From contig NZ_JBHLUA010000004.1 in assembly GCF_042433895.1 (NCBI RefSeq), forward strand, positions 124,001 through 188,000: DNA of 64,000 nucleotides, given 5' to 3'. Shown here in pieces: positions 1-8,478 of this stretch (position 1 is its first letter; every line of letters starts with the position of its first letter). The position numbers were made by a program, and so were the translations under genes. A model generated the notes under the pieces. It worked only from the letters and a program-made list of their open reading frames with translations, did not search any database and was not told where the DNA came from. The stretch comes from Mesonia maritima. GTDB lineage: Bacteria; Bacteroidota; Bacteroidia; Flavobacteriales; Flavobacteriaceae.

Positions 1-370
1 CTACATAATCGGCGCCTAAAGAAAGCGCGATTTTCATGAAGACATCAAACTTTATTTCACGATTACATAAAACATCGGGATTTGGCGTTCTTCCACGCTC
101 ATATTCATTGAACATATAATCTACAATGCGTTCTTTATATTCTTCGCTTAAATCGACAGTTTGAAAAGGAATATTTAGTTTATCGGCAACCAACATGGCA
201 TCGTTACTGTCGTCTAACCACGGACATTCATCACTAATCGTAACGGAATCGTCGTGCCAATTTTTCATAAAAAGACCGATTACTTCATAACCTTGTTCTT
301 TTAATAAATAGGCAGTTACACTAGAATCTACGCCACCACTAAGACCAACAACAACACGCTTTTTATTCAC
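1..370 (-). CDS. mnmA: tRNA-specific 2-thiouridylase MnmA (partial, 5' end of gene)
   Basis: Read from the reverse strand, the translation starts VNKKRVVVGLSGGVDSSVTA, whose SGGVDSS is the PP-loop ATP-binding motif of the MnmA family, and continues to NPDVLCNREIKF, which holds the first catalytic cysteine. The enzyme adenylates and thiolates U34 of Lys, Glu and Gln tRNAs. I chose the GTG at 370-368 because a TAG lies in frame three codons upstream and no ATG is available between; the PP loop follows within nine residues, as usual. The gene runs off the left edge, so only about 123 residues are visible. A TAATTTTG box sits 22 bases upstream of the start. Family identification is firm; the product name is from established knowledge of the motif set. 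Confidence 0.93.
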   Translation of the reverse strand, partial: MNKKRVVVGLSGGVDSSVTAYLLKEQGYEVIGLFMKNWHDDSVTISDECPWLDDSNDAMLVADKLNIPFQTVDLSEEYKERIVDYMFNEYERGRTPNPDVLCNREIKFDVFMKIALSLGADYV

Positions 371-392
371 AATAAACTAATTTTTGAGATTG

Positions 393-400
393 CAAAATTA
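393..400 (-). promoter_or_regulatory. Candidate -7 box (TAATTTTG) for mnmA
   Basis: The reverse strand reads TAATTTTGC, matching the Bacteroidota TAnnTTTG -7 element, 22 bases before the GTG start. I see no well-spaced TTTG -33 box, so this rests on the -7 match and position only. Confidence 0.4.
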
Positions 401-435
401 ACCAATTTGTCGCAGTTTAAGAGCCTACCTTTCAG

Positions 436-1113
436 TTAATATTGTTTGACTTCATCTAGTGAATTATTTTTGTAGAATTTCCATTCGCCGGTTCGTTTAC
501 CTTGCTTATAATTTCCTTCAGAAATTAAATTGCCGCTCGCGTTATAAGTTTCGGTTGAACCGTGAAGTTTACCATCTTTGTAGGTGTACGACTGAATTAA
601 CGTTCCATTTTTAGCGTAGATTAAATTTTCGCCATTTGCCACGCCATTTTCAAAGTGTTTTTTTTCAGTAATTTTTCCATTAGGGAAATAAACGATTTTC
701 CACCCATTTAATACATCATTTTTATAGGTTTCTTGCATCATCAGGTTTCCATCTTTGAAATAATATTTCCAAATCCCTTCCCTTTTTTTATCGATCATAT
801 TTCCTTTGCTGACCAATTCTCCCTTTTTAGTGAAAAATTTAACCTGAACACTATCGTGTTCAGCAAAATAAGTTTTAGTGGCCGTAGGTTGATCTTCACT
901 TTTTGGCTTGTAAAATTTAAAAGTTCCGATTTCTTTTCCGTGTTCAAAAGTACCTTCGTAGCGAATTTGATCGCTCCCTTCATATTTTTTAATCCATTCG
1001 CCGTGACGTTTTCCTTGTTTATCGAATTGATTAATTTTTTCAGATTGACTGAAACTACTTGAAGTAATTAAAATAAATAAGAGCAAGAAGACGTTTAGCT
1101 TTTGTACAAACAT
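436..1113 (-). CDS. Secreted MORN-repeat (YwqK-like) protein
   Basis: The 225-residue protein starts with a Sec signal peptide (MFVQKLNVFLLLFILITSSS, cleavage probably near residue 22). The rest is a run of short repeats of the form G-W-K-F/Y-Y-x-x-G-x-L, for example GEWIKKYEGS, GTFKFYKP, GIWKYYFKDG, GWKIVYFPNG, GSTETYNASG and GEWKFYKNN. These are MORN_2-type repeats, the kind annotated as the YwqK antitoxin family, although no toxin gene lies beside it and the name should not be read as function. It is probably periplasmic or surface exposed. Its start lies 61 bases from the divergently transcribed fasciclin gene. Function unknown. Confidence 0.8.
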   Translation of the reverse strand: MFVQKLNVFLLLFILITSSSFSQSEKINQFDKQGKRHGEWIKKYEGSDQIRYEGTFEHGKEIGTFKFYKPKSEDQPTATKTYFAEHDSVQVKFFTKKGELVSKGNMIDKKREGIWKYYFKDGNLMMQETYKNDVLNGWKIVYFPNGKITEKKHFENGVANGENLIYAKNGTLIQSYTYKDGKLHGSTETYNASGNLISEGNYKQGKRTGEWKFYKNNSLDEVKQY

Positions 1114-1174
1114 GGAGTTTAAATTTTTTTATCTGTTGATTTAAGCTTTATTTTAGCAAATAAAACATTAAAAG

Positions 1175-2587
1175 ATGAATTTTAGTATAAAACGTATTTA
1201 TTTTATCGCAATAAGTTTGCCGCTTTTTTTATTTACTTCTTGTACCGACGATGATGATAATGGGAATGTAATTGAAGGAACAAATTCTATTGTAAATTAT
1301 ATGGAAACCAATGAACAATATTCTTTGTTCGCTCAAGCGGTAGAACGCGCGGGGCTTTCTGGACGTTTAAATGGAAATGCCGGGACGTATACATTTTTTG
1401 GTCCTACAAATACCGCGATGGAAGCTTATCTGCAAGAAAATAATTTTGCGAGTGTGGATGATATCCCGAAGGATCTAGCATTTCAATTGGTTTCTAATCA
1501 TATTTTGGAAAGTTTAAATTTTAAAGACAATTTTACTACTGGTTATTTAAAAACATTAGCTACTGTGCCTAAAAATGACAGCATTACTATAAATATGAGT
1601 TTGTTTGTGAATGCTAATGAAGACTTGATTTTTAATGCGAATACAAAAATAACTTCCGGTGATATTGAAGTTGATAATGGCGTTTTTCATCAAATAAATC
1701 ACGTATTAGACTTACCGACACTTAAAACTTTTTTAATTGCCGATGAGAATATGACTCCTTTTTACAATAAAATCACAGAAGCTTCTATTGATACTGATTT
1801 TGAAGAAAAAGTGACTTCGGAAGAAAGTTTTATCACGCTATTTGTTCCAAATGAAAACGCGGTTGCAAGTTTTGAAGACGAAAATATTACCGATGCCGAC
1901 CAATTAGATAATATTTATAGAAATCATTTATTAACAGGGTTAAAAATTTCCACCGATTTTAGTAACGGCTACATTTCAACTCAAGCTACTGAAAATTATA
2001 GTGGAAACAACCAATTCTTGAATGCGTATATTAATACTCAAATCGGTGCATTTATAAATAATCAAGCGACAATTGTTGTTCCAGATATTGTAGGTGTGAA
2101 TGGCGTAATTCACGTAACCGATGAATTTATTCCACTAGGAAATCTTTCCATTTTTATTCGAGCCGATCGAACTTTAAATACAATAGTTGAAGCTTTTACC
2201 CGTGACGATCAAACAACTGAACAATATTTAGAGCGTTTAAGTGAAGATTCTTCAACTTCTACTGACGCGCCGTTTACTGTTTTCGCTCCTGATGATAATG
2301 CTTTTGAAGAAGTTTTGTTAGAGCTTTATCCAGATCAAAATGCAGTGTTGACCGATGTTCCGCAACAAACCTTAACGGATATTTTAAATCTTCATATTGT
2401 GCCAAACACAAGTTTGAAAAGTAGCGAATTTTCTGATATGAATTTACAAACCTTAGGAAGTTCAATTCAGTTAAACGCTTCCGATTCAACATTAATTTCT
2501 AATGGAAGAAGCGCTAAAATAATCCCGTTAAATGCCCAAGCTACCAACGGAATTTTACACAGTTTGGAAACAGTTTTGTTGCCTTAA
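1175..2587 (+). CDS. Fasciclin-domain lipoprotein
   Basis: The 470-residue product begins with a lipoprotein signal peptide whose lipobox is LFTSC (Cys about residue 23), followed by an acidic DDDD stretch. Three fasciclin (FAS1) domains follow at about residues 37-177, 178-322 and 324-470. Each carries the family's YTFFGPTN/ITLFVPNE/FTVFAPDD motif near its middle and an NG-V/I-H/L motif near its end (NGVFHQINHVLDLP, NGVIHVTDEFIP, NGILHSLETVLLP). FAS1 domains usually mediate adhesion. The acidic residues after the lipid-bearing Cys resemble a surface-export signal seen in Bacteroidota lipoproteins, which would place it on the cell surface; that is inference. It is a single-gene unit. Confidence 0.9.
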   Translation: MNFSIKRIYFIAISLPLFLFTSCTDDDDNGNVIEGTNSIVNYMETNEQYSLFAQAVERAGLSGRLNGNAGTYTFFGPTNTAMEAYLQENNFASVDDIPKDLAFQLVSNHILESLNFKDNFTTGYLKTLATVPKNDSITINMSLFVNANEDLIFNANTKITSGDIEVDNGVFHQINHVLDLPTLKTFLIADENMTPFYNKITEASIDTDFEEKVTSEESFITLFVPNENAVASFEDENITDADQLDNIYRNHLLTGLKISTDFSNGYISTQATENYSGNNQFLNAYINTQIGAFINNQATIVVPDIVGVNGVIHVTDEFIPLGNLSIFIRADRTLNTIVEAFTRDDQTTEQYLERLSEDSSTSTDAPFTVFAPDDNAFEEVLLELYPDQNAVLTDVPQQTLTDILNLHIVPNTSLKSSEFSDMNLQTLGSSIQLNASDSTLISNGRSAKIIPLNAQATNGILHSLETVLLP

Positions 2588-2754
2588 AATAATTTATAAA
2601 ATTTAGAAATATTTAAAGGCTATCTGAGAAGTATTAAAAAAAACGTCAGTCTGAATTTATTTCACAATCCCATCATATTTAGCTACAAATCAGTATGGGA
2701 ACCTGAATCAAGTTAAGGTTGACGACGATTAACGATCTAAATTGCTTAGCATAA

Positions 2755-2784
2755 AAAAAGCTCCGAATTTCCTCGGAGCTTTTT
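2755..2784. terminator. Bidirectional intrinsic terminator after yidC and the fasciclin gene
   Basis: A perfect 12-base stem (AAAAAGCTCCGA / TCGGAGCTTTTT) with loop ATTTCC lies 18 bases beyond the yidC stop and about 170 bases beyond the fasciclin stop. Both strands carry a T run, so it can end transcripts from both convergent genes. Confidence 0.9.
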
Positions 2785-2802
2785 ATTTATAAGGAGTGAA
2801 GG

Positions 2803-4668
2803 TTATTTTTTGTTTTTCTGCTTTTCAGCTTCTTCCATCATTTCTTGGAATTTTCTTGCAAACTTCCCTTTCTTTTTAGGCTTCTTCTTGTTCTCCTGAA
2901 TTTTCGCGTGAATCTTATCTTCATCAATAATGAAGTTTTTAATCACTAACATAATTCCGATCGTAATTAAATTTGAAGTGAAATAATAAAGCGATAATCC
3001 ACTTGCGTAATTGTTAAAGAATACCAACATAAATATTGGCGAAAGGTACATGATGAATTTCATATTCGGCATTCCAGGTTGACTTTGCGGCATATTTTGC
3101 CCGGTGGTCATCGTCATATAAATAAAAATAGCAATGGAAGCTAAAATTGGGAATAAACTCACGTGATCTCCATAAAATGGGATATGAAATGGTAATTCAG
3201 CAATTACATCATAACTCGATAAATCATCTGCCCATAAAAAACTTTTCTGTCGAATATCAAACGCACTTGGGAAAAAGTGAAAAAGCGCATAAAAAACAGG
3301 GATTTGCATTAAACCTGGAATACAACCGCTCATAGGACTCGCGCCGGCTTTGCTATAAAGCTTCATTGTTTCCTGTTGCTTTTTCATCGCATTATCTTTG
3401 TACTTTTCGTTCAGTTCGTTAATTTCTGGGCGAAGCACTTTCATTTTTGCTTGTGAAACATACTGTTTGTACTGAACCGGAGAAAGCAATAATTTAACTG
3501 AAATGGTTAAGAAAATAATGGCAATTCCCGCAGGTAAAAATCCACTTAATAAATTATAAAAAGGTATGGTGAAATATTTATTGATCCATCCAAAAATTCC
3601 CCAACCTAAGGGAACGATCTCATCTAAATTTCGGTCGTAATCGTTTAATACTTTATAATCTGTCGGTCCGTAATACCAATCTAAACTTTCGTTTATTTCT
3701 CCGCCTTTTAATTTCAACGGAAGACTTGCCGCAAATTCTTTGGTGTAAACGGTATCAATTTCTTCATCTTCTACTAAATTTTTAGAGATGAATTTTCCGC
3801 GTTCAAAAGGAGAATCTGTTAATAATACAGATGTGAAGAAATGTTGCTTAAAGGCTACCCAGGTAATATCTTCATCATTCTCTTCTTCTAAATCGCCTTG
3901 ACCAGTATAATCTTCTAAATCACCTTCATATTCCCACAAAATTTCAGTATACCTATTTTCATAACTAATACTTTTTGCGTGGCGATACCCTTTTAAACTC
4001 CAATCGAGGTTTATTTCATTATTTTGATTTATTACATCATTTAACCCTTGCGAACGTAGTTGGAAATCAACCATGTAATCATTTGGTTTCAATTTGTAAT
4101 AATATTCTAAGTATTCATCTTCAGCAACTTTCAATTTCATGGAAAGCGCATTTCCATTCTCGGTTAGCGAAGGTTCAAAATAAAGATCTTTGGTGTTTAA
4201 TTTTCGATTATCGTTGGTCGTAAAACTGATATTAAAAGTAGCGTTGTTATCTTTTATTAAGTGAACCGGAATAGAATCATAGGTTTTAAATTTCTTTAAC
4301 TTAGCTTCTACAATTTGTCCACCTTTATTACTCACCACTAATTTTAAAACATCATTTTCTAGCGTAGTGGTTTTATTTTGAGCAGAAGGTAAAGTAGCCG
4401 AATATCCAAAAGCACCTAAACGCGATTGTGCTCGTGCTAATTCTAGCGAATCATTATCAGCTAATTTTTCTTCACTGCTTTCTTGCGTTGCAATGGGTTG
4501 GTTTTCATTTTCAGCTGAAATCTCATCGATTTGTTCGGTTTTGCTTTTTGAATCTACGGTTTCTACTTCAGTGCCTTGTTCTTGACTGTTGTAAAGCATC
4601 CATATTAGAATGGCTCCAATCAATACAAAACCAATAATAGAATTTAGATCTAATTTTTTATTTTCCAT
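2803..4668 (-). CDS. yidC: Membrane protein insertase YidC
   Basis: The 621-residue protein has the layout of Gram-negative YidC: an N-terminal membrane segment (residues about 10-27, IIGFVLIGAILIWMLYN), a low-complexity acidic linker, a large periplasmic beta domain (about 85-350), then the conserved five-helix insertase core from about residue 370 with the signature LLLSPVQYKQYVSQAKMK and the MSGCIPGLMQIPVFYALF segment. The tail is strongly basic (KKKPKKKGKFARKF), as is usual for ribosome contact. YidC inserts and folds inner-membrane proteins with or without SecYEG. It lies 86 bases downstream of pyrG on the same strand and likely shares its transcript, which ends at the terminator at 2755-2784. 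Confidence 0.97.
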   Translation of the reverse strand: MENKKLDLNSIIGFVLIGAILIWMLYNSQEQGTEVETVDSKSKTEQIDEISAENENQPIATQESSEEKLADNDSLELARAQSRLGAFGYSATLPSAQNKTTTLENDVLKLVVSNKGGQIVEAKLKKFKTYDSIPVHLIKDNNATFNISFTTNDNRKLNTKDLYFEPSLTENGNALSMKLKVAEDEYLEYYYKLKPNDYMVDFQLRSQGLNDVINQNNEINLDWSLKGYRHAKSISYENRYTEILWEYEGDLEDYTGQGDLEEENDEDITWVAFKQHFFTSVLLTDSPFERGKFISKNLVEDEEIDTVYTKEFAASLPLKLKGGEINESLDWYYGPTDYKVLNDYDRNLDEIVPLGWGIFGWINKYFTIPFYNLLSGFLPAGIAIIFLTISVKLLLSPVQYKQYVSQAKMKVLRPEINELNEKYKDNAMKKQQETMKLYSKAGASPMSGCIPGLMQIPVFYALFHFFPSAFDIRQKSFLWADDLSSYDVIAELPFHIPFYGDHVSLFPILASIAIFIYMTMTTGQNMPQSQPGMPNMKFIMYLSPIFMLVFFNNYASGLSLYYFTSNLITIGIMLVIKNFIIDEDKIHAKIQENKKKPKKKGKFARKFQEMMEEAEKQKNKK

Positions 4669-4738
4669 AGGTATAATCTAATGCGCTATATTTTTAGATA
4701 GTGAAGCATTGTCAAAAACGCCTCCATCTTTTCTATCT

Positions 4739-4753
4739 ATGCCAAGTTGGCAT
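4739..4753. other. Perfect 7+1+7 palindrome in the pyrG-yidC spacer
   Basis: ATGCCAAGTTGGCAT is a perfect inverted repeat around one central base, directly after the pyrG stop codon. No T run follows on the minus strand, so it is not a standard terminator. It could be a pause hairpin or a protein site; function unknown. Confidence 0.5.
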
Positions 4754-4754
4754 T

Positions 4755-6380
4755 TTATTTTTTTGTTCTCTTTTTTGAAAAATCTTTTGCAGCTTTTACA
4801 AAACTAATAAATATAGGATGTGGTGAAGCTACCGTACTTTTATACTCCGGATGATATTGAACCCCAACAAACCACGGATGCGAAGGAATTTCAATAACTT
4901 CAACTAAACCGGTTTGCGGATTTATTCCTGAACTTATCATTCCGGCTTTTTCTAGTTGTTCTTGGTATTTGTTATTATATTCATAACGATGTCTATGACG
5001 CTCGCTTATGGTATTTTTTCCGTAGATTTTATGAATTAAAGTTCCTTCCTTTAAATCGCAATCCCAAGCTCCTAAGCGCATGGTTCCGCCCATTTGAGTG
5101 ATATTTTTCTGATTTTCCATAATATCAATCACCGGGTTTGTAGTTCCATCGTCCATTTCAGTAGAATTCGCATCGGCTAGTTTTAGTACGTTTCGTGCAT
5201 ATTCAATAACTGCCATTTGCATTCCTAGACAAATTCCGAAGAAAGGTAAATCGTTTTCTCGCGCGTAATTTACAGCGGCGATTTTCCCTTCAATTCCGCG
5301 TTCACCAAAACCGGGAGCGACTAAAATTCCGTCTAGATCTTCAATTTTAGGATCTGCATTTTTCGCGTTTATAAATTCTGAATGAATACTTTTAATATTC
5401 ACTTTTACTTCATTTTCTGCTCCCGCGTGAATAAAACTTTCTAAAATCGATTTATAAGAATCTTGTAATTCTACATATTTCCCAACTAAACCAATCGTAA
5501 CTTCAGCTTTTGGATTTTTATGGCGTTTTAAAAACGCGTTCCATTGCGTAAGATCTGGTTTTGTTTCGTCTGAAAGGGCTAATTTTTTTAAGGTAATTGT
5601 GTCTAAACCTTCTTTTAGCATATGATTTGGGACATCATAAATTGTAGAAGCATCGATCGATTGAATGACCGCCTCTTTTTTAACATTACAAAAGAGTGCT
5701 AATTTTTCACGTAAATCTTGACTTAATTCGTGTTCTGTTCTGCACACTAAAATGTCGGCGCTAATTCCGCTTTCCATCAAGGTTTTTACGCTATGTTGAG
5801 TCGGTTTTGTTTTTAATTCTTTGGCAGCTGATAAATACGGAACCAAGGTTAAATGAATAACCAATGCGTTATTTTCACCTAATTCCCATTTTAATTGGCG
5901 AACCGATTCAATATAAGGTAAAGATTCAATATCGCCGACAGTTCCGCCGATTTCAGTAATTACAATATCATAATCGCCGCTTCTGCCTAAAATCTGAATA
6001 CGGTCTTTAATTTCATTAGTAATATGCGGAACAACTTGAACCGTTTTTCCTAAAAACTCACCGCGACGTTCTTTATCGATTACACTTTGGTAAATTCTAC
6101 CGGTCGTAACATTATTTGCTTGTGAAGTGTTTACATTTAAAAAACGCTCATAATGACCAAGATCTAGATCGGTTTCTGCGCCATCTTCAGTTACAAAACA
6201 TTCACCGTGTTCGTAAGGATTTAAAGTTCCTGGATCTACATTTATATACGGATCTAATTTCTGAATAGTAGTTTTATATCCGCGTGCTTGAAGAAGTTTT
6301 GCTAATGAAGCTGCGATAATTCCTTTCCCGAGAGACGAAGAAACACCACCTGTTACAAAAATGTACTTAGTGTTGGCCAT
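4755..6380 (-). CDS. pyrG: CTP synthase (glutamine hydrolysing)
   Basis: The 541-residue protein has both domains of CTP synthase. The N-terminal synthetase domain starts YIFVTGGVSSSLGKGIIAAS, the ATP-binding loop, and includes LDPYINVDPGTLNPYEHGE. The C-terminal class I glutamine amidotransferase domain has the nucleophile in FFGICLGMQMA and the His-Glu pair in GVQYHPEYKS. It makes CTP from UTP, ATP and glutamine in the cytoplasm. Length is normal (E. coli 545). A TACTTTTG box lies 38 bases upstream. yidC follows in the same direction. Confidence 0.98.
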   Translation of the reverse strand: MANTKYIFVTGGVSSSLGKGIIAASLAKLLQARGYKTTIQKLDPYINVDPGTLNPYEHGECFVTEDGAETDLDLGHYERFLNVNTSQANNVTTGRIYQSVIDKERRGEFLGKTVQVVPHITNEIKDRIQILGRSGDYDIVITEIGGTVGDIESLPYIESVRQLKWELGENNALVIHLTLVPYLSAAKELKTKPTQHSVKTLMESGISADILVCRTEHELSQDLREKLALFCNVKKEAVIQSIDASTIYDVPNHMLKEGLDTITLKKLALSDETKPDLTQWNAFLKRHKNPKAEVTIGLVGKYVELQDSYKSILESFIHAGAENEVKVNIKSIHSEFINAKNADPKIEDLDGILVAPGFGERGIEGKIAAVNYARENDLPFFGICLGMQMAVIEYARNVLKLADANSTEMDDGTTNPVIDIMENQKNITQMGGTMRLGAWDCDLKEGTLIHKIYGKNTISERHRHRYEYNNKYQEQLEKAGMISSGINPQTGLVEVIEIPSHPWFVGVQYHPEYKSTVASPHPIFISFVKAAKDFSKKRTKK

Positions 6381-6418
6381 TTTTTAAGGTTCTTTTTACA
6401 ATTTGTCTATACGGAGCG

Positions 6419-6426
6419 CAAAAGTA
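6419..6426 (-). promoter_or_regulatory. Candidate -7 box (TACTTTTG) for pyrG
   Basis: The reverse strand reads TACTTTTGC, a full match to TAnnTTTG, with a 38-base leader to the pyrG ATG. The upstream -33 region is AT-rich without a clear TTTG at standard spacing. Confidence 0.5.
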
Positions 6427-6581
6427 CGAATAACAATTTATTTTTAACCGCTAATCAGGTAAATTGTAAAAAGGATTTTTAAAAAGCTTTTATCAAAATA
6501 AAGATTGAAGATTTTATAGCATCTTCACCCAAATGTTTTTTGAATTATTTTTTTGAAGCAAAATCTTAAGGAATTAAATTT

Positions 6582-6818
6582 TTACGAAGGTTTTTTATAA
6601 GTTTTCCTGATGTTTTTTAAAAGCCATTCTAAACCATTTATTTTTAATTCTAACATCGCTTTCATTTGTGTTCCAGTTTTTCCCGGTGGAAATCCTTTCT
6701 GTTGAAACCAAACAAAATAAGGCTCGGGAATATCGGTTAAATACCAATCTTTATATTTTCCGAAATGCATTTTTGCATAGGCGAGTTCAATAAGATCTTC
6801 TTGATTAATTCCATTCAT
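6582..6818 (-). CDS. DUF3820 family protein
   Basis: A 78-residue cytoplasmic protein starting MNGINQEDLIELAYAKMHFG. The region KMHFGKYKDWYLTDIPEPYFVWFQQKGFP (given here by its key residues F-G-K-Y and P-Y-x-x-W-F) matches the small DUF3820 family. I set the start at the ATG at 6818; the reading frame continues three codons further to a TTG, but that TTG is the end of a TATCTTTG promoter box and so is unlikely to be translated. The family's role is not known with confidence. It is a solitary gene between pyrG and sucC, divergent from sucC. Confidence 0.8.
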   Translation of the reverse strand: MNGINQEDLIELAYAKMHFGKYKDWYLTDIPEPYFVWFQQKGFPPGKTGTQMKAMLELKINGLEWLLKNIRKTYKKPS

Positions 6819-6824
6819 ATAAAG

Positions 6825-6832
6825 CAAAGATA
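6825..6832 (-). promoter_or_regulatory. Candidate -7 box (TATCTTTG), almost leaderless, for the DUF3820 gene
   Basis: The reverse strand reads TATCTTTGCTTTATATG: the box ends only six bases before the ATG at 6818. Transcription starting at the usual distance would begin at or next to the start codon, giving a leaderless or near-leaderless mRNA. Confidence 0.45.
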
Positions 6833-6928
6833 ATTTAATTTATAATTTTAAAGTCGACTAAAAATCTTATCATAAAGCTTTTAAGTTTTCTTTGGTAAAA
6901 AAATATTGGTACTAACTTTTACATTTCT

Positions 6929-6936
6929 TACTTTTG
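6929..6936 (+). promoter_or_regulatory. Candidate promoter of sucC (TTG-N20-TACTTTTG)
   Basis: TACTTTTG at 6929-6936 with TTG at 6906-6908, a 20-base spacer, 30 bases before the sucC ATG. This is the best complete -33/-7 match I see in the window. Confidence 0.6.
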
Positions 6937-6966
6937 TCGTTCTAAAACTAGAAGAAAAACCTGATT

Positions 6967-8160
6967 ATGAATTTACACGAATATCAAGGAAAAGAAATAT
7001 TAAATAGCTTTGGCGTTAGAATTCAACGAGGAATTGTAGCGAGCACCACAGAAGAAGCAGTAGAAGCTGCAAAAAAATTAACCGAAGAAACCGGAACCGG
7101 ATGGCACGTAATTAAAGCCCAAGTTCACGCTGGTGGGCGCGGAAAAGGCGGTGGTGTGAAACTAGCCAAAAACCTACAAGAAGTAGAAAAAATTGCTGGA
7201 GAAATTATCGGAATGCAATTGGTAACTCCACAAACTTCTGCTGAAGGAAAAAAAGTAAATCAGGTATTAGTTGCTGAAGATGTTTATTATCCAGGAGATA
7301 ATGAACCTGAAGAATACTATATGTCGGTTTTATTAAATCGTGCAACCGGAAGAAATATGATTATGTATTCTACCGAAGGAGGAATGGATATCGAAACTGT
7401 TGCCGATGAAACTCCGCATTTAATTTTTACTGAAGAAATTGATCCTACTGTAGGGATTCTTCCTTTTCAAGCTCGAAAAATAGCTTTTAACTTAGGTTTA
7501 TCAGGCGCGGCATTTAAAGAAATGACAAAATTTGTTACCGCTTTATATACAGCTTACGAAAAATCTGATTCTTCTTTATTTGAAATTAATCCGGTTTTAA
7601 AAACCAGTGACGATAAAATTTTAGCGGTAGATTCTAAAGTAACTTTAGACGATAACGCATTATTCCGTCATAAAGATTACGCTGCAATGCGTGACGAGCG
7701 TGAAGAAAATGCTACTGAAGTTGAAGCGAGAAAAGCTGGTTTAAGCTATGTAGATCTTGACGGAAACGTTGGTTGTATGGTAAATGGCGCGGGACTTGCA
7801 ATGGCAACAATGGATTTAATTAAACACGCTGGTGGAGAACCTGCAAACTTCTTAGATGTTGGAGGAACTGCAGATGCAAAACGAGTAGAAGAGGCGTTCC
7901 GTTTAATTTTAAAAGACGATAAAGTTGAAGCGATTTTAATTAATATTTTTGGAGGTATTGTTCGTTGTGATCGTGTAGCGCAAGGAGTTGTAGATGCTTA
8001 CAAAAATATGGGAGACGCGATTAACGTTCCAATTATTGTACGTTTACAAGGAACCAACGCAGATGTTGCAAAAGAATTAATCGATAATAGTGGATTGAAT
8101 GTAGAAAGTGCTGTTCAGTTTAAAGAAGCAGCAGACAAAGTTCACCAAGTATTGTCCTAG
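6967..8160 (+). CDS. sucC: Succinyl-CoA synthetase (ADP-forming) beta subunit
   Basis: The 397-residue protein starts MNLHEYQGKEILNSFGV, the standard SucC N-terminus, followed by an ATP-grasp domain with KAQVHAGGRGKGGGVK (nucleotide-binding loop) and FEINPV. The C-terminal ligase half contains GAGLAMATMDLIKHAGG and NIFGGIVRCD. With SucD it converts succinyl-CoA to succinate with ATP or GTP formation in the TCA cycle. No sucD is adjacent, so the alpha subunit must be encoded elsewhere. The gene has its own promoter-like element and a strong terminator, so it appears to be monocistronic. Confidence 0.97.
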   Translation: MNLHEYQGKEILNSFGVRIQRGIVASTTEEAVEAAKKLTEETGTGWHVIKAQVHAGGRGKGGGVKLAKNLQEVEKIAGEIIGMQLVTPQTSAEGKKVNQVLVAEDVYYPGDNEPEEYYMSVLLNRATGRNMIMYSTEGGMDIETVADETPHLIFTEEIDPTVGILPFQARKIAFNLGLSGAAFKEMTKFVTALYTAYEKSDSSLFEINPVLKTSDDKILAVDSKVTLDDNALFRHKDYAAMRDEREENATEVEARKAGLSYVDLDGNVGCMVNGAGLAMATMDLIKHAGGEPANFLDVGGTADAKRVEEAFRLILKDDKVEAILINIFGGIVRCDRVAQGVVDAYKNMGDAINVPIIVRLQGTNADVAKELIDNSGLNVESAVQFKEAADKVHQVLS

Positions 8161-8183
8161 TAAAGAAAACTCTTTTAAATAAT

Positions 8184-8214
8184 AAAAATCCCGTCCAAAT
8201 TGGACGGGATTTTT
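8184..8214 (+). terminator. Intrinsic terminator of sucC
   Basis: A perfect 14-base stem AAAAATCCCGTCCA / TGGACGGGATTTTT with loop AAT begins 24 bases after the sucC stop and ends in a T run. Confidence 0.95.
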
Positions 8215-8220
8215 GTTTTA

Positions 8221-8478
8221 ATATAATTTTAATTTCTACCTATTGAAAATAGGCTGCTAAAAAATTACATTCTTATTTATTCTCAATTTCTAAAATGCTT
8301 ATGAAATTAAAGTTTAGGCTCTTTCGTGAAAAAACGGTAAGACTTATAACTATGAAAATAATCTATTCAACTAAGCATTTATGCATTCTATCGAATATTT
8401 CTTTTCTGTGGGGAAATTGATTTTAACTTCGACTTAGGTTTTATTAATAAATAGAACTATTGATTTAAATATGCGAAT
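8221..8478. other. Intergenic stretch between the sucC terminator and the histidine kinase
   Basis: About 260 bases of AT-rich sequence. I see no convincing small gene, repeat or RNA fold here. It should hold the kinase promoter, but no clear TAnnTTTG box stands out close to the start. Confidence 0.5.

Noticed and set aside
733..1062. A 109-residue plus-strand frame inside the MORN-repeat gene
   Set aside because: The sense gene has a signal peptide and regular repeats. The antisense frame is rich in Phe and Ser from reversed Lys/Glu codons and has no family match I recognise.
436..1113. The YwqK-like protein as an antitoxin of a toxin-antitoxin pair
   Set aside because: It has a signal peptide and is secreted, and no toxin gene lies beside it. 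The MORN_2 repeats explain the resemblance.
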